From: JAUXFK01 sp034189035
GTDB lineage: Bacteria > Desulfobacterota > UBA8473
Direction: 5' to 3'
DNA length: 27,505 nucleotides
Assembly: GCA_034189035.1 (NCBI GenBank)
Contig: JAXHVA010000057.1
Coordinates: forward strand, 1-27,505
Below the pieces are notes generated by a model. It saw only the letters and a list, made by a program, of their open reading frames with translations. It did not search any database and was not told the origin of the DNA. Positions 8,154 through 15,911 of the stretch are shown in pieces. A program made the position numbers and the translations under genes. Every line of letters starts with the position of its first letter. Positions within the stretch are counted from its first letter, which is position 1.

Positions 8154-9785
8154 TCATCCCAGTATCGCCTGCATATCCTCATCCACCGTGCTGATGGGCA
8201 TGATATTGAAATTCTTCACCAAAACATCGAGCACATTGGGCGTAATAAAAGCAGGAAGCGAAGGTCCTAGCCGTATGTCTTTGATACCAAGGTGAAGCAA
8301 GGTCAGAAGAATCGCCACAGCCTTTTGCTCAAACCATGAAAGGATCATGGAGAGCGGAAGATCGTTTACTCCGCACTCAAAGGCATTGGCTAAGGCAACA
8401 GCGATCTGAATCGCCGAGTACGCATCATTGCACTGACCCACGTCCAGCAGCCTGGGGATGCCACCGATATCCCCCAGGTCTTTGTCAAAGAAACGGAACT
8501 TACCACAGGCCAGGGTCAAAACCACACAATCGTTTGGGACCTTCTCTACAAACTCAGTGTAATAGTTCCTTCCGGGTTTGGCACCATCGCATCCGGCAAC
8601 CAAGAAGAAGTGGCGCAATGCCTTGCCTTTGACCGCTTCGATAACCTTATCTGCAACTCCTAATACTGCATTGTGGCCAAAGCCTACCATAACGGACTTA
8701 CCGTCTGTATCTTCTGAAAAACCAGGAAGCTCCAAAGCCTTTTTAATGACCACAGTAAAGTCTTTATCCGCTATATGGGTTACTCCAGGCCAACCCACCT
8801 GTCCTGTTGTAAAGATGTTGTCCTTGTATGCATCTTTCGGTTTCTGTATACAATTTGTAGTCATCACTATGGCACCTGGAAATGCTGCAAACTCTTTTGC
8901 CTGGTTCTGCCAGGCAGTCCCATAATGACCATAAAAGTGAGGATACTTCTTCAATTCCGGATACCCGTGGCAGGGAAGCATCTCGCCGTGAGTATAGACG
9001 TTAATCCCCTTCCCCTCGCTCTGTTTCAGGATCTCTTCCATATCTTTCAGGTCGTGTCCAGAAACAAGGATGGCCTTGCCCTTCTTTGCGCCGAGTGGTA
9101 CACTTGTCGGAACCGGATGGCCGTAAGTCTCTGTATGTGCCGCATCGAGCAATTCCATTGCCCTGAGGTTGATATCTCCGCATTTGAGAACCAGACCCAC
9201 CAAATCGTCCACAGTAAGATCTTTTTTCAAGGTAGCGGCAAGACCCTCACTGATAAACGAATACACTCTTTCATCTTCCTTATTCAAGATACGGGCGTGA
9301 TCCGCATAAGCAGCGACCCCTTTGATCCCATAGATTAATATCTGGCGCAATGAGTTTATGTCCGGATCAAGATCAGGATCGGATTTTACACCCACAGCCT
9401 CCCCCTTTTTCACAAGGCCATCTAAGCTGGTCTCCAGTATAAACGTAGCAGCATCTTCTTTAAAGTCCACATCTCCGCCTGCCTCTTTCACCCTTTCTTT
9501 GAGAGCCTCCCTATACGCCACACAACGCTTGATTAACCGGACAAATCGATCCGTATCATAATTCACATTCGTCAGTGTAGAAAAAATGGCCTCACAGGTA
9601 AATGCATTGACATCATTAGGGGCAATCACCCCTAATTTTCGGCCTTCCACAAGGTACTCAGAAAGCCCTTTGAGTGCATGCATGAGAAGATCCTGCAATG
9701 CTGCCACATCCGGTTGCTTCCCGCAAACCCCAACATTGGTACACCCTTCTCCTTTTGCTGTCTGTTCACATTGATAACAAAACAT
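8154..9785 (-). CDS. hcp: Hybrid cluster protein (hydroxylamine reductase), class I
   Basis: 543 residues, normal for the family. Hcp reduces NO to N2O and hydroxylamine to ammonia in vitro, and is part of nitrosative stress defence in anaerobes. The N-terminal cluster motif is C3-x2-C6-x8-C15-x5-C21, the compact spacing of class I enzymes from strict anaerobes. Hybrid-cluster ligands are all in place: H244, E268, C312, C399 (the persulfide position, in VAGCDGAKPG), C427, C452, E486 and K488. Start ATG is preceded by AAAGGAGG. First gene of a four-gene minus-strand cluster ending in the flavodiiron protein; a TTGAC-N4-GTCAA palindrome about 105 bp before the start is a likely control site for a CRP/FNR-family regulator. 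Firm identification. Confidence 0.97.
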   Translation of the reverse strand: MFCYQCEQTAKGEGCTNVGVCGKQPDVAALQDLLMHALKGLSEYLVEGRKLGVIAPNDVNAFTCEAIFSTLTNVNYDTDRFVRLIKRCVAYREALKERVKEAGGDVDFKEDAATFILETSLDGLVKKGEAVGVKSDPDLDPDINSLRQILIYGIKGVAAYADHARILNKEDERVYSFISEGLAATLKKDLTVDDLVGLVLKCGDINLRAMELLDAAHTETYGHPVPTSVPLGAKKGKAILVSGHDLKDMEEILKQSEGKGINVYTHGEMLPCHGYPELKKYPHFYGHYGTAWQNQAKEFAAFPGAIVMTTNCIQKPKDAYKDNIFTTGQVGWPGVTHIADKDFTVVIKKALELPGFSEDTDGKSVMVGFGHNAVLGVADKVIEAVKGKALRHFFLVAGCDGAKPGRNYYTEFVEKVPNDCVVLTLACGKFRFFDKDLGDIGGIPRLLDVGQCNDAYSAIQIAVALANAFECGVNDLPLSMILSWFEQKAVAILLTLLHLGIKDIRLGPSLPAFITPNVLDVLVKNFNIMPISTVDEDMQAILG

Positions 9786-9854
9786 CCTATTACCTCCTTT
9801 CTCATCTGTATGGTTTGGTTTTTTATTTTATAAGACCCGCGCTTTTTTATTCTT

Positions 9855-9902
9855 GCATACAATATAATGACCTTAGATATTTTTGTCATTGACTTAAGTC
9901 AA
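9855..9902 (-). promoter_or_regulatory. CRP/FNR-type palindrome and candidate promoter of the hcp cluster
   Basis: TTGACTTAAGTCAA at 9889-9902 is a perfect 14-bp palindrome of the TTGAN-N4-NTCAA type bound by CRP/FNR-family regulators. On the minus strand an AT-rich CATTATATT at about 9861-9869 lies where a -10 box would be if the site were centred near -41, the class II activator position. Hcp regulators of this family (HcpR, Dnr, FNR types) are known to control hcp genes in many anaerobes; which one acts here cannot be told. Confidence 0.55.
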
Positions 9903-9903
9903 G

Positions 9904-9938
9904 AAAAAAAGATTTTTTTTCAAAAAGCAAAAAAAATC
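9904..9938 (-). terminator. Possible terminator after the enoyl-CoA hydratase gene
   Basis: On the minus strand GATTTTTTTT (9938-9929) pairs with AAAAAAAATC (9920-9911) around an 8-base loop and is followed by seven T residues. The stem is nearly all A-U, which is weak for a terminator, but the position, between the upstream gene and the hcp promoter, fits. Confidence 0.35.
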
Positions 9939-9989
9939 TCTTGCGGCTCAATTCTGCTTTGAGTGATCGGGTAAATTTTGAAGACATGA

Positions 9990-10067
9990 ATGACCTGCCC
10001 TGTTAAAGGGGAGCGATCTGCCCCTTCAGGTTGAAAGGCGATTCGAATATTTAACAGGGCAGGTCAT
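9990..10067. repeat. 78-bp palindromic element with 18-bp perfect arms
   Basis: ATGACCTGCCCTGTTAAA at 9990-10007 is repeated exactly inverted at 10050-10067. Inside, AAGGGG (10006-10011) can pair with CCCCTT (10021-10026), and ATTCGAAT at 10041-10048 is itself palindromic. No T-run follows on either strand. It sits in the 380-bp gap before hcp. It could be a small non-autonomous mobile element, a REP-like repeat or a structured RNA. Confidence 0.6.
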
Positions 10068-10165
10068 AGATGAGTTTAAAAACTCGCATGAAAGAGTAAA
10101 AAAAGGAAAACCTTGAAAAATGTGCTTTCTGATTGAGTAAACAGGTATGAACATAGAGGCCGAAT

Positions 10166-11029
10166 CTATTTTTTATACCTCTCATCCCTCTTATGGATAC
10201 CCTCTCTTGTACCCTTGTCTTTCCTGCCCTTTACAAAATTATATTCTCCAGGTTCAAACCGCAAGTTTGTAAAGAGTGTATGCGTTATATATGCATGCGA
10301 CAGGCCTGAGTTAAGACCGATGATATCGCATATCCACTGATTGGATGCCTTGCCGATCATAATCCCGTCTTTGGGCAAAAGCTTCATCCTTTCCGCCACC
10401 TTTTCGACTTCTTCTTCTAGGTTTTCAGAAGGTACGCTCTTCGTTGCCCAGCCAATCTTTTCTGCTTCCTTTCCATCTATTGCATCTCCTGATAGGACCA
10501 TCCATCTTGCTCGCTTATAGCCCAACATCTGAAATAGTGGTATCAGGTTAATACCGCTGCCCGCAAAACCGAGCCTCTGCTCTGCGTGGCTGATATGGGC
10601 ATCATCCGCCACAATGGCAATATCGCTCATCTCTGCAATCACTGCACCTTCGCCGATACAGTGTCCATGGACCTGGGCAATAGTGATCTTTGGAAAGAGC
10701 AATATCTTCTGATGGCCTCCCAGCCATTTCCTGTCAATCTTCAGCCTTGCACGCTGACTGGGTCTGCGCTTCCCTGGCTGTTCATCCTGCTCTTCATAAA
10801 CCTTATAAATACGAGAAAGGTCGTGACCCGCACAAAAAGACCTGCCATTCCCTTTTATTATTGTAACCTTTAAGTCATCATCGTCTGCTGCGATATCCAA
10901 TGCTTCCATAAATTCATCGTATATCCCCCCATCACCTGGGAAATCCATGACATTGAGCACTTCGGGTCTGTTGAGAGTTATTCTTGCTACTTGATCTTTC
11001 TTTTCGTAAATAATGTACTTGAAATCCAT
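10166..11029 (-). CDS. Enoyl-CoA hydratase/isomerase (crotonase) family protein
   Basis: 287 residues from the ATG at 11029, selected because GGAGGA lies seven bases before it. Crotonase fold: the N-terminal VARITLNRPEVLNVMD strand and FCAGHDL (about residues 65-71) supply the first oxyanion-hole half; GHCIGEGAVIAEMSDI (about 123-138) the second; HAEQRLGFAGSG (about 148-159) corresponds to the region of the second catalytic Glu. By eye the position of the first catalytic Glu of true hydratases (the E of GGGCELA) is Val here, whereas the second Glu is kept. That suggests an isomerase, hydrolase or other CoA-ester reaction rather than plain hydration. An unusual long insertion with basic residues is present at about 76-105. 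Stands alone between recD2 and the hcp cluster. Family is firm, reaction not known. Confidence 0.88.
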   Translation of the reverse strand: MDFKYIIYEKKDQVARITLNRPEVLNVMDFPGDGGIYDEFMEALDIAADDDDLKVTIIKGNGRSFCAGHDLSRIYKVYEEQDEQPGKRRPSQRARLKIDRKWLGGHQKILLFPKITIAQVHGHCIGEGAVIAEMSDIAIVADDAHISHAEQRLGFAGSGINLIPLFQMLGYKRARWMVLSGDAIDGKEAEKIGWATKSVPSENLEEEVEKVAERMKLLPKDGIMIGKASNQWICDIIGLNSGLSHAYITHTLFTNLRFEPGEYNFVKGRKDKGTREGIHKRDERYKK

Positions 11030-11144
11030 AAACAACTCCTCCTATTATTTTTTAAAACACACTTTTATACAAAGAAGTATAGGGAGACGAACCTGCTGCG
11101 TCAAGTAAATTAAAATGATGGCTATTGTTAATTAACTGCTATCT

Positions 11145-13322
11145 TTATATCAGCCTATGTTCTAAATACGTATACCTTTTTTGGGTTTTATTGTTTTTCA
11201 CACCGATTGCCAGGGCCTTCTTTGTCCCCACAATTACCACCAACCTCTTGCCCCTGGTGACTCCGGTGTAGATCAGGTTTCTCTGCAGTAGAACATAATG
11301 CTGCGATAAAACAGGCAGGACAACCGCGGGATATTCAGAGCCCTGTGACTTGTGAACTGAAACTGCATAGGCTAGTACAACCTCATCGAGGTCTGCAAAA
11401 GTATAGATTACGTCTTTGCCATCGATCCATATGACCACCTCCTGCGTCTCGTAATCGATATGTGTGATCCTGCCGATATCTCCGTTAAAGACCTCTTTTT
11501 CATAGTTGTTCTTTATCTGCATAACCTTGTCATTGATCTTAAAATTCCTGAATCCCTGTACGATTCCCTCATGTGACAGCGGGTTGAGGGCCTTTTGAAG
11601 CTCTCTATTTAAATTTGCAGATCCCAAAGTCCCCTTGTGCATGGGGGTAAGCACCTGGATATCATCCACAGGGTGAAGGCCGAACCTCCTTGGGATCCTC
11701 TCTTTGGTGAGCTCTACTATGATATTGAGCACCTCATCAGGATCTTCCTGTTCAATAAAGTAGAAGTCGTCCAGTCTATTTGTGGAAGGTTTCAATGACG
11801 GGATTATCCCATTATTGATTTGATGTGCATTTACAACAATCAGGCTCTCCTTTGCCTGTCTGAATATCTCATTTAATTCCACTACAGGAACCGCACCGGA
11901 TGAGATGATATCTCTGAGTACATTTCCTGCGCCTACAGATGGAAGTTGATTCACATCTCCAACGAGAATAAAGGTTGCATAAGGAGGAATGGCCTTCAAA
12001 AGATGATGCATCAATACAGTATCGATCATAGAAGCCTCATCGATGATGATCAGATCACAGTTCAGCAGATGCCTCTCGTTTCTTTGAAACCCTCCCTTCT
12101 GGATGCTATACTCCAGCATGCGGTGAATGGTCTTCGCCTCATGAGCCGTGGTCTCACTCATCCTCTTCGCAGCCCTGCCTGTTGGTGCAGCAAGCATGAC
12201 ATTTACGTCAAGTTTCTGAAATATCATGAGAATCGCCCGAATAATAGTGGTTTTACCTGTACCGGGCCCGCCTGTAATGACCATCATTTTATTGTGAATC
12301 GCACATTCAAGTGCATGGATCTGTCGTTGTGCCAAATCCATTGAAAGCCTCTTTTTAACCCACTGAATCGCCTTTTTTCTATCTATCTTTCTGGTTGACT
12401 TTGGTGTATTTATCAGTGCCTTCAGCCGGGCAGCAATACTGGTTTCACAAACATAGAATTTTGCGAGGTAAACCGCCTTATTGTCCTGTTCGAAGTCTTC
12501 AATCGAATCATTGAGGTCTTCGATTACAATCCTCTGATCTGCAGCGATCTTTCCGAATGCTTTTACAATAGTCTCCCTGTTCACCTGGAGGATCCCTTGG
12601 CACTTTTCAATAAGATCCAAATATGGAAAGTATATGTGACCTGCATCTGACAGTTGATGAAGCACATAGAGTATACCCGCCTCTGCCCTTATCTCACAAT
12701 CCTTACTAAATCCCAGTTTCTCTGCGATACTGTCAGCAGTTACAAAGCCAATCCCAAAGATATCGTGTGCCAGATTATAGGGGTTATTCTTCACCACCTC
12801 AATAGATCGGTTACCATAGTGCTTGAAGATCTTTGTTGCATACCCTGAGCTTACCTCGTGAGACTGCAAAAAAAGCATCACTTCTCTGATCTCTTTCTGA
12901 TCTGCCCAGGCCTGCGCAATCATATCTATCCTTTTTCTACCGATCCCTTCAACCTCCAAGAGTCTTTCTATCTCAAGTTCAATGATATCAAGGGTTTCCT
13001 TTCCAAACTTATTGACGATCCTTTTGGACATTACAGGACCAATACCCTTGATAAGACCGGAGCCGATGTATCTCTGTATCCCATAGACCGAAGCAGGAAC
13101 AGCGGTCTTACATTGGACTATCTTAAACTGCTCTCCGTATTTCGGATGATTGACCCATTCACCCTTCATCTTTATGATCTCTCCGGGTGTTGGTGCCATG
13201 AGATTCCCGACAACAGCAACGAGGTTTTGATGTCCATACACTTTCACCTTTGCAATGGTGAAACCGTTTTCATCGTTAGTATAAGTAATTCTTTCGATCT
13301 GACCTTCAAGATCACAAAGCAT
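11145..13322 (-). CDS. recD2: RecD2-type ATP-dependent DNA helicase
   Basis: 725 residues from the ATG at 13322; an in-frame non-ATG start eight codons earlier is possible but has no better ribosome site. RecD2 is a 5'-3' SF1B helicase found in bacteria that often lack RecBC, acting in DNA repair. Order: N-terminal OB-like part (1-75), helix-hairpin-helix region (about 85-140, with GLIKGIGPVMSKRI and EVEGIGRKRID), then the helicase core with Walker A GGPGTGKT (about 351-358), motif Ia APTGRAAKRM, Walker B IIIDEAS (about 425-431), GDVNQLPSVGAGNVL, and the C-terminal VSVHKSQGSEYPAVV with GVTRGKR. The longer-than-RecD N-terminal extension is diagnostic for RecD2. Intact. Lies just downstream of the recombinase gene, on the same strand. 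Confidence 0.95.
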   Translation of the reverse strand: MLCDLEGQIERITYTNDENGFTIAKVKVYGHQNLVAVVGNLMAPTPGEIIKMKGEWVNHPKYGEQFKIVQCKTAVPASVYGIQRYIGSGLIKGIGPVMSKRIVNKFGKETLDIIELEIERLLEVEGIGRKRIDMIAQAWADQKEIREVMLFLQSHEVSSGYATKIFKHYGNRSIEVVKNNPYNLAHDIFGIGFVTADSIAEKLGFSKDCEIRAEAGILYVLHQLSDAGHIYFPYLDLIEKCQGILQVNRETIVKAFGKIAADQRIVIEDLNDSIEDFEQDNKAVYLAKFYVCETSIAARLKALINTPKSTRKIDRKKAIQWVKKRLSMDLAQRQIHALECAIHNKMMVITGGPGTGKTTIIRAILMIFQKLDVNVMLAAPTGRAAKRMSETTAHEAKTIHRMLEYSIQKGGFQRNERHLLNCDLIIIDEASMIDTVLMHHLLKAIPPYATFILVGDVNQLPSVGAGNVLRDIISSGAVPVVELNEIFRQAKESLIVVNAHQINNGIIPSLKPSTNRLDDFYFIEQEDPDEVLNIIVELTKERIPRRFGLHPVDDIQVLTPMHKGTLGSANLNRELQKALNPLSHEGIVQGFRNFKINDKVMQIKNNYEKEVFNGDIGRITHIDYETQEVVIWIDGKDVIYTFADLDEVVLAYAVSVHKSQGSEYPAVVLPVLSQHYVLLQRNLIYTGVTRGKRLVVIVGTKKALAIGVKNNKTQKRYTYLEHRLI

Positions 13323-13448
13323 GGTTTTCTCTTTTTTATACAACAAACCCCATCGGGCTTTCTTTTCCCTTAATGTCTAACTAAGGTCTTTATTCTTATT
13401 CGTATAACCTTTGTCTCATATTGTTTATATAAGGGTTTAGCTTTTTGA

Positions 13449-13461
13449 AAAGCGCCGCTTT
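13449..13461. repeat. Short GC hairpin between the recombinase and recD2
   Basis: AAAGCG-C-CGCTTT, a 6-bp-arm palindrome in the 164-bp spacer downstream of the recombinase. It is followed only by a mixed A/T stretch, so terminator function is uncertain. Confidence 0.3.
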
Positions 13462-13486
13462 CTAATGCTAAAATGATATGTATTGA

Positions 13487-14866
13487 TTAAAAGTCGAGCG
13501 GGCTTATCGCCTCTTCCATCGTCGGGCGCTCAATCGTTTGTTTATAGATCATTGTAGTTCGAATATCACTGTGTCCCAACAGCTGCTGAATCGTGCGCAT
13601 ATCATAATTGGCATGTAGTAAGTGGCTTGCAAAACTATGGCGAAACGTATGTGTAGTTACCTTCTTACAAATACAAGTTTTTCTTACAGCCTTTCTGAGA
13701 GTTTTTTGCACATGAGTTTCGTGGAGATGGTATCGTCTCAACTCTCCTGTTCCAGTCACTATAGTCAGCGCCTTAGCCGGAAACACCCATTGCCACAGGA
13801 ATTCCTTGGGTGCATTTTTATACTTCTTCTCTATCGTATCAAATAGAAATACTCCGGCATACCCAATTTTGAGATCTTTTTGATGAGTGTTTGAAACCCG
13901 ATCGAGTTGCTCATTGAGTTCTTGTACAATGGATTGAGGAATCGGTACAGTTCGGTCGTTCTGGCCCTTGCTATTATATACAGTGAGTATGTATTCGTCA
14001 AAATTGAAACTATTGACACGGAGGTTCAGGCACTCAAGAAGCCTGAGCCCACAGCCATACAATAGCTTGACTACCAGATCATATGGGGTTGAGAGGTTCT
14101 TGATAATTTCATCGATCTCTTGCCGTGATAATACAACAGGGATGGAGGGCTTCCTCTTGGCTCTGATCAGATCTTTCATCTTCCCAAAATCCTTTTTCAG
14201 GATATGTCTAAAAACAAACAACAGCGCATTGAAAGCCTGGTGTTGCGTAGAAAAAGCCTTCTGTTTCACTGCAAGATCACTCAGGAATTCCTTTACATCT
14301 TGGGTAGACAATGATTGAGGATCTTTACTTTTTGTAAACTCCTGAAACTTTATCAACCATTTTGTATAGGAAATGAGAGTCTTTGGTGAATAATCTCGAG
14401 CTATTATCTCATCGTTTAAGTCCTGGAAGATATCTGCCCATTCACCCTCGTGGTCTATTAATGAATCTACAATATACCCTTTCGGATCTTTGGATGAAAT
14501 ACCCGTAAATAATTGCATATTGTTCTTTGAATGAAACTGCAAGAACCCATAGTAGAATTCAACAGCCTGTACCGCCTGTTTTTGCATATTCTTATTTTCT
14601 TTTTCTTCGACTAATTTTCGAATAAAAGCAGATAAGCTCTCCTGATTCGTCTCTTTGAAACCGTATTTCTGACAGAAATCCAGATAATATCGCAGCCACT
14701 TCATATAATAATTATGAGTGTACGAGGGGATCTTTTTGTCTTGTAAGAATTGATGATACTTCTGTTTCATATCTACTGGCAACTCTAACATCGGGAAGTC
14801 TCCTGAAAGCGTTGGAATACAACATATTGAATGATACCCATTTAACTCTTGCGGCATTCTATTCAT
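13487..14866 (-). CDS. Integron-integrase-like tyrosine recombinase with extra N-terminal domain
   Basis: 459 residues from the ATG at 14866 (AAGG five bases before); an in-frame TTG at 14884 lacks a ribosome site. Numbered from that ATG, the catalytic set is complete: R275 (GLRLLECL), K300 (NSKGQ), H406 and R409 (HTFRHSF), H432 (LGHSD), Y441 (MIYKQ). Between R275 and H406 it carries the feature that sets IntI apart from XerC/D: IEKKYKNAPKEFLWQWVFP followed by ELRRYHLHETHVQKTLRKAV, matching the IntI pattern ERKYPxAxxxWxWxWVF...RRHH. Standard IntI proteins have about 320-340 residues; this one has an added N-terminal alpha-helical module (about 27-115) before the usual SAM-like core-binding domain (about 150-230), so it has two DNA-binding-like domains. 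It is transcribed away from a row of small + strand genes and an attC-like site, the classical integron arrangement. Looks functional; partner attI not identified. Confidence 0.85.
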   Translation of the reverse strand: MNRMPQELNGYHSICCIPTLSGDFPMLELPVDMKQKYHQFLQDKKIPSYTHNYYMKWLRYYLDFCQKYGFKETNQESLSAFIRKLVEEKENKNMQKQAVQAVEFYYGFLQFHSKNNMQLFTGISSKDPKGYIVDSLIDHEGEWADIFQDLNDEIIARDYSPKTLISYTKWLIKFQEFTKSKDPQSLSTQDVKEFLSDLAVKQKAFSTQHQAFNALLFVFRHILKKDFGKMKDLIRAKRKPSIPVVLSRQEIDEIIKNLSTPYDLVVKLLYGCGLRLLECLNLRVNSFNFDEYILTVYNSKGQNDRTVPIPQSIVQELNEQLDRVSNTHQKDLKIGYAGVFLFDTIEKKYKNAPKEFLWQWVFPAKALTIVTGTGELRRYHLHETHVQKTLRKAVRKTCICKKVTTHTFRHSFASHLLHANYDMRTIQQLLGHSDIRTTMIYKQTIERPTMEEAISPLDF

Positions 14867-14873
14867 TTTAGCC

Positions 14874-14884
14874 TTGACAGTCAA
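14874..14884. promoter_or_regulatory. TTGACAGTCAA palindrome at the recombinase start
   Basis: An 11-bp palindrome immediately before the Shine-Dalgarno of the recombinase gene. A bound protein or RNA fold here could affect translation or transcription. No LexA-type CTGT-N8-ACAG box is seen in the 75-bp divergent spacer. Confidence 0.25.
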
Positions 14885-14967
14885 CTATAAAAATAATAAG
14901 AATGAACTATTAACCAGAACTAGGGAATAACTTGTCGGTGTCTTGGTAAAATCCACAGGTGTGTATT

Positions 14968-15209
14968 ATGAGTCAAAAATATAATGTTGAATCAATAGGG
15001 ATATTTGGTTCATATATTCGTTCGGAGGAAACCCAGGAAAGTGACTTAGATTTACTGGTGGATTTCACAAAAAAGCCAGGGTTAATAAAATATATTGAGC
15101 TAGAAATTTTTTTGACAGGTCTCTTGGGAATCAAGGTAGATTTACTAATGCAAAGCGCACTAGGCCACAGATAGGCAAACAGATTTTGAGGAAAGTCGTA
15201 TATATATGA
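14968..15209 (+). pseudogene. mntA: MntA-type nucleotidyltransferase antitoxin (frameshifted)
   Basis: Small MNT-type nucleotidyltransferase, normally the antitoxin that AMPylates the HepT RNase toxin. Readable: SIGIFGSY, then SDLDLLVDF with the two metal-binding Asp residues of the GS-x-D-x-D active site, then GIKVDLLMQ. A one-base deletion near 15160 turns the frame to a TAG stop at 15172; in the restored frame it continues RPQIGKQILRKVVYI to TGA at 15207-15209, overlapping the hepT start as ATGA. The N-terminus is shorter than in relatives by roughly 15-20 residues. The active-site half is intact, so residual product is possible. First gene to the right of the recombinase, starting about 100 bp from it. 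Confidence 0.8.
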
Positions 15210-15559
15210 AGCTTAAACGTCTTTACACTGTTTTTATAGATGATATTTATCAATTCAAGATTGATAAATTCATTGAAGGGATGATCGTTGATCAATTTCT
15301 GGCAGATGATAAAACTTCATTTGCAGTGATTTGAGTTTTAGAAGTCATAGGAGAAGCAACAAAAAATATTCCTAAAGTTAAATAAGAGAAAATTACCCCT
15401 ATATTCCTTGTAAGGAAATGGCTGTGAATAAGGGATAATTTGATTTATGATTATTTCGTAGTGGATTTAGAAGTTGTGTGGAATACCCTAACCGAAGATT
15501 TGCCAGAGCTGAAAGAAAAGATTAATGAAATGATCAAAAACCACGAGAACGCGCAATAA
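15206..15559 (+). pseudogene. hepT: HepT-type RNase toxin (broken)
   Basis: Remains of the HEPN-family toxin of the MntA-HepT (type VII) toxin-antitoxin pair. Starts ATG at 15206 overlapping mntA by four bases. Readable parts: KFIEGMIVDQFLADDKTSFAVI, then TGA at 15332-15334 where relatives have Arg (CGA to TGA), VLEVIGEATKNIPK, a TAA shortly after, a disturbed stretch, then IRDNLIYDYFVVDLEVVW and TEDLPELKEKINEM. The HEPN active-site motif R-x4-H is degraded to R-x4-Y (RDNLIY), so even the catalytic His is lost. Several independent lesions show that the toxin is dead, in keeping with the loss of its antitoxin. Confidence 0.85.
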
Positions 15560-15576
15560 TGCCAACTAAATAAAGT

Positions 15577-15616
15577 GATTAGTTCCGAGTCGAGTAACGA
15601 GAGCTCGGAACTGATC
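15577..15616 (+). repeat. 13-bp hairpin after hepT
   Basis: GATTAGTTCCGAG (15577-15589) and CTCGGAACTGATC (15604-15616) pair with one G-T step around a 14-base loop rich in GAG/CTC. No T-run follows and no R''/R' boxes flank it, so it is not a clear attC or terminator. Confidence 0.45.
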
Positions 15617-15668
15617 CTTGGTTCAAGAAGCCGCAAGTTATAGGGGAAAAGGTTGAGGACATAAGAAG

Positions 15669-15782
15669 ATGATTCATCCGACGCAAAAATCCGCTCAGCT
15701 GATTAGAAGCGATTATGCGCTAAATTTATTGGAGAAGAAAGGCGCCAACTATACTTGTAATATTAGGTTCAACTTGCTGTAG
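15669..15782 (+). CDS. Short cassette ORF ending inside the attC-like site
   Basis: 37 codons, MIHPTQKSAQLIRSDYAL then NLLEKKGANYTC and a stop (TAG 15780-15782) that falls within the left half of the attC-like site, as is usual for integron cassette genes. A GAGG lies about ten bases before the ATG. The first 16 residues resemble those of the decayed ORF at 16442-16610 (IHP, KSA, L, SD). It might be a truncated HicA-like or other toxin-antitoxin piece; too short to classify. It could also be the truncated beginning of a longer gene. Confidence 0.45.
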   Translation: MIHPTQKSAQLIRSDYALNLLEKKGANYTCNIRFNLL

Positions 15783-15888
15783 CCAACAGAAAAAACCTTT
15801 GTTTTTTATTTTCTTTGAAGCGAACTGAGATACTCACTTTAGGCAAGTTTCTCAAGGTTTTTTCTGTTGGCTGAGCACAGCGTTAAAC
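15767..15888 (+). other. attC-like recombination site (integron cassette site)
   Basis: 122 bp. Left box R'' GTTCAAC (15767-15773, fits RYYYAAC) and right box R' GTTAAAC (15882-15888, fits GTTRRRY) are complementary at 6 of 7 positions. Inside them GCTGT (15776-15780) pairs with ACAGC (15877-15881), and AGCCAACAGAAAAAACCTT (15781-15799) pairs perfectly over 19 bp with 15854-15872. Unpaired bases remain where attC sites have them: TT on the left (15774-15775) and GAGC on the right (15873-15876), plus a terminal loop of 54 bases. The neighbouring ORF ends inside it and the next ORF starts 24 bp after R'. This layout matches attC sites, recombined by IntI as a folded single strand. Seen directly; function inferred. 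Confidence 0.7.
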
Positions 15889-15911
15889 CACAAGAAATAT
15901 AGGGAATAAGA

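Noticed and set aside
7042..8182. Longer start (8182) for the HD-domain protein
   Set aside because: The extra 47 codons cover the inverted-repeat spacer and overlap the end of hcp; a good ribosome site is right before the ATG at 8041.
8336..9774. Several + strand frames inside hcp
   Set aside because: Shadows of the hcp gene without ribosome sites or motifs.
9889..9902. LexA or Fur box at the hcp promoter
   Set aside because: The TTGAC-N4-GTCAA symmetry fits the CRP/FNR family and matches neither the LexA nor the Fur consensus.
14885..14967. attI site next to the recombinase start
   Set aside because: The 75-100 bp between the two divergent genes show no GTTRRRY box in the right orientation that I could accept.
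15577..15616. Second attC candidate after hepT
   Set aside because: It has a 13-bp hairpin but no RYYYAAC or GTTRRRY boxes at the right places and no unpaired extra bases in the arms.
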